Shown piece after piece: positions 43,486 to 51,662 of a stretch of DNA of 64,000 bases. This stretch comes from an uncultured Spirochaetaceae bacterium. GTDB taxonomy: Bacteria > Spirochaetota > Spirochaetia > Treponematales > Treponemataceae. The stretch lies in NCBI GenBank assembly GCA_902802305.1, contig CADCLG010000001.1:62001-126000 (forward strand), given 5' to 3'. Numbering within the stretch: the stretch's first letter is position 1; each line of letters starts with the position of its first letter. Both the position numbers and the translations under genes were made by a program. The notes under the pieces were generated by a model. It saw only the letters and a program-made list of their open reading frames with translations, did not search any database and had not been told where the DNA came from.

Positions 43486-45087
43486 ATGAAAAATAAAAAT
43501 ACAAAAAGGTTTATTGATATCAAAGATAAAAAGCGGCTTAAAATATTTTATCGCAGTGTGTATAGTCGCCTCATAATCAACTTTCTTTTCATCGCAATAC
43601 AAATTTTTGTACTGGCCCTTTTTGTTCTTCGTCTTGAAAAATATCTTGAGCTTTACTTTGGTCTTTCCCTCGTTCTTTCAGCAAGCTTCATGATTTACAT
43701 AGTGAATAAAAATGGTCGCAACGAGTTTAAGCTGGCCTGGATTATTCCTATGATTTTTGTGCCACTTTTCAGTATTGCCGCTTATCTTATGTATCATACT
43801 AACATGGGGTCTCTTCGCGTTTCAAAAAGATTAACAATGCTCAGAGAAAAAACTCAGATTATGCTGCCCGCAAATATTCCTCCTTCTTTGGAGTCTCAGA
43901 CAAAATACGTAAATGAGCTTTCAAAAAATCATGCTTCTGATTTAATTTATTATCTGACTAACAATTTTTTCTTTCCCTATACAAATTGTGCGGTTGAATA
44001 TTTTCCGAGCGGTGAAGAAGTTTTTCCCCGCATGCTTGATGCAATCCGCAATGCAAAAAAATATATTTTTCTTGAATATTTTATTATTGAACCTGATTCT
44101 TCATGGAATGAGATTTATAATGAACTTGTGAAAAAAGTACGGGAAGGAGTAGAGGTCCGGATTCTTTGTGATGGACTTGGATCTCCTGTTCTTTCTACTT
44201 CATATTATCAAAAATACTTAAAAGCCAATGGCATTAAGTCCCGTGTTTTTATTCCTGTTATTCCAGTTTTTTCAACCCATCTAAATAACCGGGATCACAG
44301 AAAAATGCTGATTGTAGACGGCCAGCTTGCCTTTACCGGCGGGCTTAATCTTTCAAATGAATATTTTAACCGGGGAAAGAAAAACCGTTTTGCCTATTGG
44401 AAAGACAATGCCGTTCAGATTCAGGGGCAGGCTGTTCATACCTTTTTGCAGCTCTTTTTGCAGAACTGGAATCTCTTTGCAAAAGATATAGAAGATTTTA
44501 CTCCATACCTGCTGTCTTCTTACAAGACTTATGATAGCACGGGAATCACAATTCCTTATGGAGATGATTTTTTCAACAATAAAGATATTGCAGAAGATAT
44601 TTATCTCTACATTATTAACAGTGCAAAAAAATATCTGAACATAACAACACCATATATTCTTGTTGATAACCACTTGCAGGAAGATTTGATATTTGCGGCC
44701 GCCCGGGGTGTTGAAGTTTCGATAATCGTTCCGGCTATTCCAGACCACTTGATTACTTTTTGCATTGGAAAAACTTTTCTTGAAACTTTTGTGAACAAAG
44801 GAATTAAAGTTTATCTTTATCAGAAAGGCTTTATTCACGCTAAAACTTTTATTTCTGATAATCAGATTGCAACTGTTGGCTCTGTTAATCTTGATTACAG
44901 AAGTTTATTTCATCATTTTGAAAATGGAGTTGTCTTCATAGATTCACCTATTGTTGATTCTGTAAAAAAGGATTTTGATCAGACTCTTAAAGACTGCATT
45001 CAGATGCAGCCGGGAGATTATAAAAAGATTAAACCTCACATACGTTTTATTGGTCGCCTCTTCAGAATCTTTGCACCGCTTTTTTAA
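43486..45087 (+). CDS. cls: Cardiolipin synthase (phospholipase D family)
   Basis: 533 residues. Two N-terminal membrane segments (LIINFLFIAIQIFVLALFVL and LVLSASFMIYIV region) are followed by the PLD nuclease N-domain (WIIPMIFVPLFSIAAYLMYH). Two HKD catalytic motifs follow: HRKMLIVD (about residue 270) and HAKTFISD (about 447). The enzyme joins two phosphatidylglycerols into cardiolipin at the inner membrane. A -10-like TTATAT lies 6 bases before the ATG. It ends in a hairpin that precedes the radical SAM gene. Confidence 0.93.
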   Translation: MKNKNTKRFIDIKDKKRLKIFYRSVYSRLIINFLFIAIQIFVLALFVLRLEKYLELYFGLSLVLSASFMIYIVNKNGRNEFKLAWIIPMIFVPLFSIAAYLMYHTNMGSLRVSKRLTMLREKTQIMLPANIPPSLESQTKYVNELSKNHASDLIYYLTNNFFFPYTNCAVEYFPSGEEVFPRMLDAIRNAKKYIFLEYFIIEPDSSWNEIYNELVKKVREGVEVRILCDGLGSPVLSTSYYQKYLKANGIKSRVFIPVIPVFSTHLNNRDHRKMLIVDGQLAFTGGLNLSNEYFNRGKKNRFAYWKDNAVQIQGQAVHTFLQLFLQNWNLFAKDIEDFTPYLLSSYKTYDSTGITIPYGDDFFNNKDIAEDIYLYIINSAKKYLNITTPYILVDNHLQEDLIFAAARGVEVSIIVPAIPDHLITFCIGKTFLETFVNKGIKVYLYQKGFIHAKTFISDNQIATVGSVNLDYRSLFHHFENGVVFIDSPIVDSVKKDFDQTLKDCIQMQPGDYKKIKPHIRFIGRLFRIFAPLF

Positions 45088-45112
45088 ATATGACACTACA
45101 CTGTCATATTTT
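45086..45112 (+). terminator. Hairpin after the cardiolipin synthase gene
   Basis: A perfect 10-bp AT-rich stem (AAATATGACA with TGTCATATTT) and 6-base loop, followed by few T's. It could be a weak terminator of cls or an operator, since it abuts the promoter of the next gene. Confidence 0.55.
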
Positions 45113-45114
45113 CA

Positions 45115-45123
45115 TGCTATAAT
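45115..45123 (+). promoter_or_regulatory. Extended -10 promoter of the radical SAM gene, leaderless
   Basis: TGC-TATAAT (45115-45123) is an extended -10 box. The ATG begins 6 bases later at 45130, with no ribosome binding site, so the transcript would begin at the start codon. Confidence 0.65.
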
Positions 45124-45129
45124 AAAGCG

Positions 45130-46026
45130 ATGCATTTTGTAACTGCAAAAACAATTTTGACTCCTCACAGTATGAACATATATCGTGGTTGCAGTCATGG
45201 TTGCATTTATTGTGATTCCCGCAGTAAGTGCTATCAGTTTACTCATGCTTTTGAAGATATTGAAGTAAAAGAGAATGCGGCTGAGCTTTTGGAAGAGACT
45301 CTCCGTAAAAAACGAAAACGCTGCATGGTTGGAACCGGTTCTATGAGTGACCCATATATTCCTCTGGAAAAAGAACTGGGACTCATGCGTCGTTGTCTTG
45401 AAATTATAGACAAATATAATTTTGGCGCGACTCTTATAACTAAATCAGATTTAGTTTTGCGGGATCTGGACATACTGGCTAGAATAAATAATAAAACAAA
45501 AGCCGTTGTGCAAATGACACTGACCACTGCAGATGACCAGCTCTGTAAGATAATTGAGCCGGGAGTTTGCCCGACCAGCCGCCGTTTTGAAGTTTTACAG
45601 GCTTGCCGTGAAGCCGGTATTCCAACTGTTGTGTGGTTTAGTCCCCTGCTGCCTTTTATAAACGATACCCGCGAAAATATAGACGGAATTGTTGATTATT
45701 GTGTGCGGGCTGGTGTTAAGGCCATCATCTGTTTTGGAATTGGTGTCACCCTGAGGGAAGGTAACCGCGAATATTTTTATGCAGCCCTTGACCGAGCCGC
45801 TGCCCATGACCCTCGCTTTAAAGGTATGAAAGAACGCTACCAAAAGGCTTTCGGCTATTCTTACATGATTAACAGTCCTCGACATTATGAGCTAATGAAT
45901 TATCTTAGTCAGCTATGCCAGCGTAATAATATCATGCTGGGAACTGATTCTATCTTTAAATGGATGGAGGAGTTTCCTCAAGACAATCCCATGCAACAAA
46001 GTTTATTTCAAGAAGGTCTATTTTAA
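45130..46026 (+). CDS. Radical SAM protein of the SPL-like family
   Basis: 298 residues. The iron-sulfur motif Cx3Cx2C is RGCSHGCIYCD near residue 20, preceded by LTPHSMNIY, and a GTGSMSDPYIPLE stretch follows, typical of SplB-like radical SAM proteins. Further conserved parts: LITKSDLVLRDLDIL, MTLTTADDQLCKIIEPG and FSPLLPFINDT. Spore photoproduct lyase itself is not expected in a spirochaete; related proteins have unknown substrates. The gene is transcribed from its own leaderless promoter. Confidence 0.88.
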   Translation: MHFVTAKTILTPHSMNIYRGCSHGCIYCDSRSKCYQFTHAFEDIEVKENAAELLEETLRKKRKRCMVGTGSMSDPYIPLEKELGLMRRCLEIIDKYNFGATLITKSDLVLRDLDILARINNKTKAVVQMTLTTADDQLCKIIEPGVCPTSRRFEVLQACREAGIPTVVWFSPLLPFINDTRENIDGIVDYCVRAGVKAIICFGIGVTLREGNREYFYAALDRAAAHDPRFKGMKERYQKAFGYSYMINSPRHYELMNYLSQLCQRNNIMLGTDSIFKWMEEFPQDNPMQQSLFQEGLF

Positions 46027-46090
46027 GAAAAAGTAATCCAGAACCCTGTCATCAAGACTTTTTTTCACTTTTGAATTTATGCTATAATAA

Positions 46091-46273
46091 AAGTCTGGAG
46101 ATACTTTTAAGGCTGCCTGTGTCTATGCTATTATAAAAGGCATGAAGGATGACGAATTGGTTCGTTTTGCAAGTGCCTGCTCAGCCATTGCAATTTCGCG
46201 ATTCCCTCTGCCTCTTAATCCTCCAAAACTGGAAGAAGTTCTGGCATTAAAAGATAATAAAATAAAAAAGTAA
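46091..46273 (+). pseudogene. C-terminal remnant of a PfkB-family sugar kinase
   Basis: An open frame of about 60 codons without a start reads GDTFKAACVYAIIKGMKDDE, then LVRFASACSAIAISRFPLPL and LEEVLALKDNK. GDTF is the catalytic signature of PfkB kinases (normally GAGDTF with the catalytic Asp), and the rest is their C-terminal helix pair. The remainder of the kinase is missing. It lies just before a GH43 gene, so a sugar kinase probably once belonged to this cluster. Confidence 0.7.
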
Positions 46274-46288
46274 AAAGGAGACCTGCAA

Positions 46289-47224
46289 ATGCAGAATGAA
46301 AAAAACTTTCACAAAAATCCAATTATCAAAAATATCTATACTGCTGATCCTGCGCCAATGGTTTATGAGGATACACTTTATCTTTACACTACCCACGACG
46401 AAGACGAGCTGATAAATGATTTTTACACGATGAAGGATTGGCGTTGCTTTTCTACCAAAGATATGGTCAACTGGACCGACCACGGAATGATTTTTTCGCT
46501 TGATGATATTTCCTGGGCTGATGACAGGGCTTGGGCTCCACAGGCAATTGAACGCAATGGCAAGTTTTATCTTTACTGCCCGGTACATAAAACTAATGGC
46601 GGAATGGCAATTGCGGTTGGTCTTTCTGATAATCCGGCAGGACCTTTTAAAGACCTTGGATATCCTCTTATTGATGAAGGTGACTGGAACGACATTGACC
46701 CGACAGTCTTTATTGATGATGACGGTCAGGCCTATCTTTATTTTGGAAACCCTGAATTACGTTATGTGCTTCTAAACGAAGATATGATTTCTTATAACAA
46801 AGAAGTTGGTATTGTCAAAGTGCCAATGACCGAAGAAGCTTTTGCAAAAGGAAGTCATGATACAGGAACAAGCTATGGCGAAGGTCCATGGTTTTATAAA
46901 AGAAATAATCTTTATTATATGGTTTTTGCAGGCTTTGCCCCAGGTGAAAAACGCAATGAGCATCTTGCATATTCAACTGCACCTACAGCCACTGGTCCAT
47001 GGAAGTATGGTGGCATTTTGATGGAAGAAGGTCCCTGCTTTACAAACCATCCTGGACTTGCAGATTTTAAAGGACATTCATACTTATTTTATCATACTGA
47101 CCAGCTTCCGGGGGGCAGTCTCTTTCACCGCAGTGTTTGTGTAGCAGAGTTTACCTATAACAAAGATGGTTCCATCAGCACAATTCAGAAGTGTGATGGG
47201 GTAAATGAAATCAAAAAAAACTAA
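46289..47224 (+). CDS. Glycoside hydrolase family 43 enzyme
   Basis: 311 residues, about the length of a single five-bladed GH43 domain, with no signal peptide. The three catalytic acids are present: Asp in TADPAPMVYEDTLYLYTTHD, the pKa-modulating Asp in NDIDPTVFIDDDGQ, and the acid Glu in SYGEGPWFYKRN. WAPQAIERNGKFYLYCP is also typical. GH43 enzymes release arabinose or xylose from arabinoxylan fragments. It would act in the cytoplasm on imported oligosaccharides. AAAAGGAG precedes the ATG. GH31 follows after one small gene. Confidence 0.93.
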   Translation: MQNEKNFHKNPIIKNIYTADPAPMVYEDTLYLYTTHDEDELINDFYTMKDWRCFSTKDMVNWTDHGMIFSLDDISWADDRAWAPQAIERNGKFYLYCPVHKTNGGMAIAVGLSDNPAGPFKDLGYPLIDEGDWNDIDPTVFIDDDGQAYLYFGNPELRYVLLNEDMISYNKEVGIVKVPMTEEAFAKGSHDTGTSYGEGPWFYKRNNLYYMVFAGFAPGEKRNEHLAYSTAPTATGPWKYGGILMEEGPCFTNHPGLADFKGHSYLFYHTDQLPGGSLFHRSVCVAEFTYNKDGSISTIQKCDGVNEIKKN

Positions 47225-47237
47225 AGGGAGAGAATAA

Positions 47238-47858
47238 ATGAAAGAAAAAATAAAAGAAAACAGAGTTATTTTTAAGACTAAAAATTATCTTATCAAATCA
47301 CCCGAAATCACTTCAACAGCTGATTCTGGAAGTTTATTTACCTTGCCCTGGAATATTTATCCGTTAAAGAAGAAAGCAGGTAAAAATGCCACAGATAGTA
47401 CCACAGAAAACTCCAACGACACCCAGGCAATCGCAAGTTTTAATTTTGAAGGAAATCAGGATTGTGGCCTCGTTAAACTTACTTTTAATTTTAATGAAAT
47501 AAGCGACACAGGCGAGTTGGAACTAATTTTTTATTACATTTGCCACTGGGCTTTTTCACAGAAGGATGTTTATTCTCTTCAGACAAAATTTCCGAAAAAC
47601 AAGCAGTATCAGCAGGTTTTTGATTATCTATCCTACAAAAAGGAAAATATTGATGGCACAGTCACTTTTAGGGCCGACTATCCGATAAACACAATAATTT
47701 TTCTTTTTATCGGAATGGTGATGGGGCTTGTTTTTGGAATAATGTTTTCAAACATAAAGGCTGGACTTGCTTTTGGTTTTGTGATTTTTGGTTCAATTGG
47801 AATTGTAAAGGATTCTAATTACAAGCGTACACGAAATTTTATAGAAAAACGAGATTGA
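47238..47858 (+). CDS. Membrane protein of unknown function within the glycosidase cluster
   Basis: 206 residues. A soluble N-terminal region of about 150 residues with beta-type segments (IASFNFEGNQDCGLVKLTFNF, ELELIFYYICHWAF) is followed by two membrane helices (TIIFLFIGMVMGLVFGIMF and AGLAFGFVIFGSIGIV) and a short basic tail. I recognise no family. It sits 13 bases after GH43 and 62 before GH31, so it is probably co-transcribed. Confidence 0.75.
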   Translation: MKEKIKENRVIFKTKNYLIKSPEITSTADSGSLFTLPWNIYPLKKKAGKNATDSTTENSNDTQAIASFNFEGNQDCGLVKLTFNFNEISDTGELELIFYYICHWAFSQKDVYSLQTKFPKNKQYQQVFDYLSYKKENIDGTVTFRADYPINTIIFLFIGMVMGLVFGIMFSNIKAGLAFGFVIFGSIGIVKDSNYKRTRNFIEKRD

Positions 47859-47920
47859 AAATAACAGTCGAAAAACATAGTAAACAGTAAATAAAGAAAA
47901 ATAGGATAAAAGGAAAAAAA

Positions 47921-50092
47921 ATGCTTTTTCAGGAAAATAACCGCTTAATCATCAAAGATAATTTTGGAACAGTTTGGATTGAAGCCTGGGGAAAAGATTC
48001 TGTCCGCGTAAGAATGACTGCCGATAGAAAAATGGATTCAAACGATTGGGCGTTGGGAATGGCACCTACTGATTCTACCAGCGCAATTGAAATCCGTGAC
48101 ATTGATACAACCTATCCATGGGCGGAACATTTTGAAGGCGTTCCCCAAACAAGCGGACAGGAAGCAGTTTTAAAAAACGGGCGAATTGAAGTACGGGTAA
48201 ATCATGAAGGCTGGATTAGTTTCTGGAAAAAGATTGAATCTGACGAAGCTGTTTTGTCAGACGAAACTGCTTCATCTGACGACGCTGTTACTTCAGACGG
48301 TCTGAAACTTCTTTTTGAAGAACAGTGGCGAAATCGCTGGAGAATAGACCGTTTTTGTGTGCCAACCAATACAAATGCCCGGGAATTAAAATCCAATCCA
48401 GCTTCCTTCAACTGGCGTGCGACCGTCCGTTTTGAAGCCTATGATGACGAAAAGTTTTTTGGAATGGGACAGTATCAGGATTCCCATCTGGATAAAAAAG
48501 GCGGCATCTGGGAGCTGTCTCAGAAAAACTCACAAGCTTCTGTTCCCTTTGTAATTTCTAGCCGTGGCTACGGATTTTTATGGAATAATCCAGCGATTGG
48601 AACCGCCGCTTTTGGAACGAACGGTACAGTATGGACTGCTGACCAGACCCAAAAAATTGATTACTGGGTAACCTGCGGAAGTCCTGCCGAAATAGAAGAG
48701 AATTATACAGCAGTTACGGGGCGTGCACCCATGATGCCGGATTTTGCAATGGGCTTCTGGCAGTGCAAATTGCGTTACCGAAATCAGGCCGAAGTTCTTC
48801 AGGTGGCTCGGGAATATCGCAAACGCAAGCTTCCTCTCGATGTTATTGTAATTGATTTTTTCCACTGGACTTGTCAGGGCGACTTTAAGTTTGACCCGGA
48901 AGACTGGCCGGATCCGGATGCAATGGTTCGTGAACTTAGCCAGCTTGGTGTACGCCTTATGGTTTCTGTCTGGCCAACAATTGATGAACGCAGCGAAAAC
49001 TTTGACCAAATGTCTCAAAACGGACTTTTAATCAGCTTTGATAAAAAGGACGGTTTTAATATGGATTGGATGGGTAACACGGTATTTTTTGATACAACCA
49101 ATCCAGAAACCAGAAAATACGTCTGGGAAAAATGCAAGGAAAATTACTTTAAAAAAGGAATACAGCTTTTCTGGTTAGACGAAGCAGAACCTGAGTACGG
49201 ACTTTACGAGTTTGAGCATTATAAATATCACATTGGTCCAGCAATGGAAACTTCCAATATTTACCCTCTTTATTATGCAAAAGGCTTTTATGAGGGATTA
49301 AAGGCAGAAGGAGTAGAAGATCCTCTTAGTCTTGTTCGTTGTGCCTGGGCTGGCTCTCAAAAGTACGGGGCTGTTGTCTGGAGTGGTGATGTTCATTCAG
49401 ATTTCCGCTCGCTGAAAAATCAGATTCAGGCGGGTTTGAGTATGAATATTGCCGGAATCCCCTGGTGGACAACTGATATTGGCGGATTTTTAGGTGGCGA
49501 TATAAAAGATGACGGCTTTAAGGAGCTGCTTATCCGCTGGTTTGAATGGGCTGTTTTCTGTCCTGTAATGAGACTTCATGGGGAAAGACCTCCTTTCAAA
49601 AATCTGGAAAAGCCTTATCATGAAGTTCGAGCTTATCAGATTAAGCAGATGGAAAGCGGTCAGGATAATGAAGTCTGGAGCTTTGGAAATATTCAGGAGG
49701 GAAACGAATCGCTAGAAGTGTATGAAATATTAAAAGCCCTTTTGCAAATGCGTGTGTCACTTAAACCTTATATAAAGGAAACTATGAAAGCCTGTCATGA
49801 AAAAGGCCAGCCTGTTATGCGCCCCCTGTTCTATGATTTTTACGGTGATAAAGAGGCGCTTGAAATTGAAGATGAATACATGTTTGGTTCTTCGCTTCTT
49901 GTATGCCCCGTAAGCACTATGAATCAGCGACAACGTTCTGTGTATTTACCGCTTCTTCCAGATGGTAAAAAGTGGTTCGAGTTAGAGGGGATTTCCGAAA
50001 AGGGATTTGTTTATGGAAAAGCCTATGACAGCGGTGTGACAGTAAGTGTTCCGGCACCATTGAATAAGATTCCAGTTTTTGTAAGGAAATAG
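47921..50092 (+). CDS. Glycoside hydrolase family 31, alpha-xylosidase/alpha-glucosidase
   Basis: 723 residues, no signal peptide. The GH31 catalytic barrel shows PDFAMGFWQCKLRYRNQAEVL, VIDFFHWTCQGDF, the nucleophile Asp in FWLDEAEPEYG (about residue 419) and the acid/base Asp in VWSGDVHSDF (about 489), then GIPWWTTDIGGF and CPVMRLHGERPP. The YicI-type alpha-xylosidases share the LDEAEPE and the preceding HWTC features. With GH43 it would process xyloglucan or arabinoxylan oligosaccharides in the cytoplasm. Confidence 0.92.
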   Translation: MLFQENNRLIIKDNFGTVWIEAWGKDSVRVRMTADRKMDSNDWALGMAPTDSTSAIEIRDIDTTYPWAEHFEGVPQTSGQEAVLKNGRIEVRVNHEGWISFWKKIESDEAVLSDETASSDDAVTSDGLKLLFEEQWRNRWRIDRFCVPTNTNARELKSNPASFNWRATVRFEAYDDEKFFGMGQYQDSHLDKKGGIWELSQKNSQASVPFVISSRGYGFLWNNPAIGTAAFGTNGTVWTADQTQKIDYWVTCGSPAEIEENYTAVTGRAPMMPDFAMGFWQCKLRYRNQAEVLQVAREYRKRKLPLDVIVIDFFHWTCQGDFKFDPEDWPDPDAMVRELSQLGVRLMVSVWPTIDERSENFDQMSQNGLLISFDKKDGFNMDWMGNTVFFDTTNPETRKYVWEKCKENYFKKGIQLFWLDEAEPEYGLYEFEHYKYHIGPAMETSNIYPLYYAKGFYEGLKAEGVEDPLSLVRCAWAGSQKYGAVVWSGDVHSDFRSLKNQIQAGLSMNIAGIPWWTTDIGGFLGGDIKDDGFKELLIRWFEWAVFCPVMRLHGERPPFKNLEKPYHEVRAYQIKQMESGQDNEVWSFGNIQEGNESLEVYEILKALLQMRVSLKPYIKETMKACHEKGQPVMRPLFYDFYGDKEALEIEDEYMFGSSLLVCPVSTMNQRQRSVYLPLLPDGKKWFELEGISEKGFVYGKAYDSGVTVSVPAPLNKIPVFVRK

Positions 50093-50098
50093 AAATAC

Positions 50099-51358
50099 TT
50101 ATTCAATTACTGATGAAAATGGCTCTGGAACTTGCAGCTTTTTCATCAGGATTTGGGAATTATATTTTTTTGCAACAATTGTAATTCTGGCACGACAGAT
50201 ATCGGCAATAGTCTGGAAATCAGGGTTTTGTGGAGTGGCCGCTTTTTTGTCACTTTTGCTTTGGACCGCTTCAGCTTTTTGAATTAAAATGCAGCGTCTT
50301 TTTCCACCGTCGCGCACATTCAGGGAAGAAACAGCTTCAAAAGTTGTTCCGCTTCCGGCAAAAAAATCCATAATCAGGGCGTCACTTTTCATGTTGGTGA
50401 TTTCGATTAAATGTTCAATTAAATCAACGGGCTTGGGATTATCAAATACATGGATTTTGGAATCTTTGAGGCCCAGCATTTTGTCCAGTTTTTTTTGAGC
50501 TTTTCGCGTAGAATCTGTGCAGTCGATTATATTTTTGGGAATGACTTCGGTTTTTTCATCATTGAAAATCTTAACCCGTGGAACTTTATTGTATTCTGGG
50601 GCAGGACCAAAAAAGATTTTATTTTGTGAAAGCAGTTTATTCATTTCTTCCTGACTTACTAGCCATTGACGCGTCCATTCTTTTCCAGAAGGCGATTTTA
50701 TTGAATAATAATTTTTGTGATTGGGATTTGAGCGTTTTTCGGTAAAGCTGATACTGCCGCTGAACCAGTCGCCGCGATAATCATTATCAGGATTAGTTTT
50801 TGCCCAGGAAGCTTTTTCAATTTCACAGAAAGCTTTTAAATGCTTTTTATTTTTTGCATAACAAAGGGTGTGCTGTTGTAAGGTTCTTGACCAGGTATCT
50901 TTTTTGCCTTTTCCGTGAAGCCACATAAAATCATTTACAAAATTATCTTCACCAAAAATCATGTCGCACAAAAGTTTAAGCTGATAGAGTTCGCTCTGGT
51001 CGATGGCTATAAAAATGCAGCCGGAATCACAGAGAAAATCGCGGGCAAGCAGCAGGCGGCGATTCATAAAGCTTAGCCAGGCAGAATGTCTGTCACTGGA
51101 AGTGGAAAAATTATCTGAATAAGTAAAATTATTGCCGGTGTTGTAAGGTGGATCTATATAAATAATATCGACTTTTTGCTTGTATTGAGTTTTGAGAAGC
51201 TTTAGAACAGGATAATTGTCGCCTTCAATAAAAAGATTTGGATTTTCCTGAGAGTCGGGCTCTTTTGCTGAGGATAGTGTTTGCAGGTGACAGTCTTTTA
51301 AGAGTGAATCATCATCATATTTTTCTGCTGTGTCTGTCCATTGAATTGCAAAAGCCAT
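50099..51358 (-). CDS. DNA adenine methyltransferase, type III Mod-like, solitary
   Basis: 419 residues from ATG 51358 (AGGAAAA upstream). The order is motif IV first (DIIYIDPPYNTGNNFTYSD) and motif I late (IMDFFAGSGTTFEAV), the beta class typical of type III modification subunits. FDNPKPVDLIEHLIEI precedes motif I, and the C-terminal FQTIADICRARI is also a Mod feature. It is shorter than full Mod proteins (about 600-650 residues), and no Res helicase-nuclease gene lies on either side. It probably methylates adenines for gene regulation or as a solitary remnant. Confidence 0.88.
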   Translation of the reverse strand: MAFAIQWTDTAEKYDDDSLLKDCHLQTLSSAKEPDSQENPNLFIEGDNYPVLKLLKTQYKQKVDIIYIDPPYNTGNNFTYSDNFSTSSDRHSAWLSFMNRRLLLARDFLCDSGCIFIAIDQSELYQLKLLCDMIFGEDNFVNDFMWLHGKGKKDTWSRTLQQHTLCYAKNKKHLKAFCEIEKASWAKTNPDNDYRGDWFSGSISFTEKRSNPNHKNYYSIKSPSGKEWTRQWLVSQEEMNKLLSQNKIFFGPAPEYNKVPRVKIFNDEKTEVIPKNIIDCTDSTRKAQKKLDKMLGLKDSKIHVFDNPKPVDLIEHLIEITNMKSDALIMDFFAGSGTTFEAVSSLNVRDGGKRRCILIQKAEAVQSKSDKKAATPQNPDFQTIADICRARITIVAKKYNSQILMKKLQVPEPFSSVIE

Positions 51359-51434
51359 AATTTTTCCTGAATACAAAAAGAATTTAGCCCATTTTTTAAC
51401 TGTTGTCAATTTTTACGACTGGTAATTGAAGGAA

Positions 51435-51530
51435 TGGGCACCGAACGTGGAGCAGTGCGTAGCAGTCTGCCGGAGGCAGACCGGCCGTAGGTAAGCTGCG
51501 GAAGGTGAGTTGTGGGAGCGATTTTGCCCA
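51435..51530. repeat. GC-rich structured intergenic element
   Basis: In the 304-bp gap between the methyltransferase and ComM-like genes lies a 96-bp block clearly richer in G+C than its surroundings. TGGGCA and TGCCCA close it at the ends; inside are a perfect 7-bp hairpin with GGA loop (51465-51481) and a second hairpin CCGTAG/CTGCGG (51485-51501). It may be a dispersed repeat or a structured RNA; the rest of the gap is A/T runs before the ComM-like gene. Confidence 0.55.
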
Positions 51531-51662
51531 AATTTAAAAAAAAATAAAAAAAATTGAATTTTTTTTTGAAAAAGTGGTCCGAAATCTTCAAAAAAAAACT
51601 AATTAATAGGCAGGAAATAAATTTTATTTTAATTTGTTTTACTTGTTTTATGGGAGTTTTTT

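Noticed and set aside
45086..45112. The hairpin after cls as a proven terminator
   Set aside because: The stem is AT-only in large part and the T-run is short; it is kept only as a weak call.
50099..51358. A complete type III restriction-modification system
   Set aside because: No Res subunit is present on either side; neighbours are GH31 and a ComM-like ATPase.
51406..51591. Minus-strand open frame across the GC-rich element
   Set aside because: The encoded peptide is low-complexity at one end and follows the repeat element at the other; no ribosome site or conserved domain.
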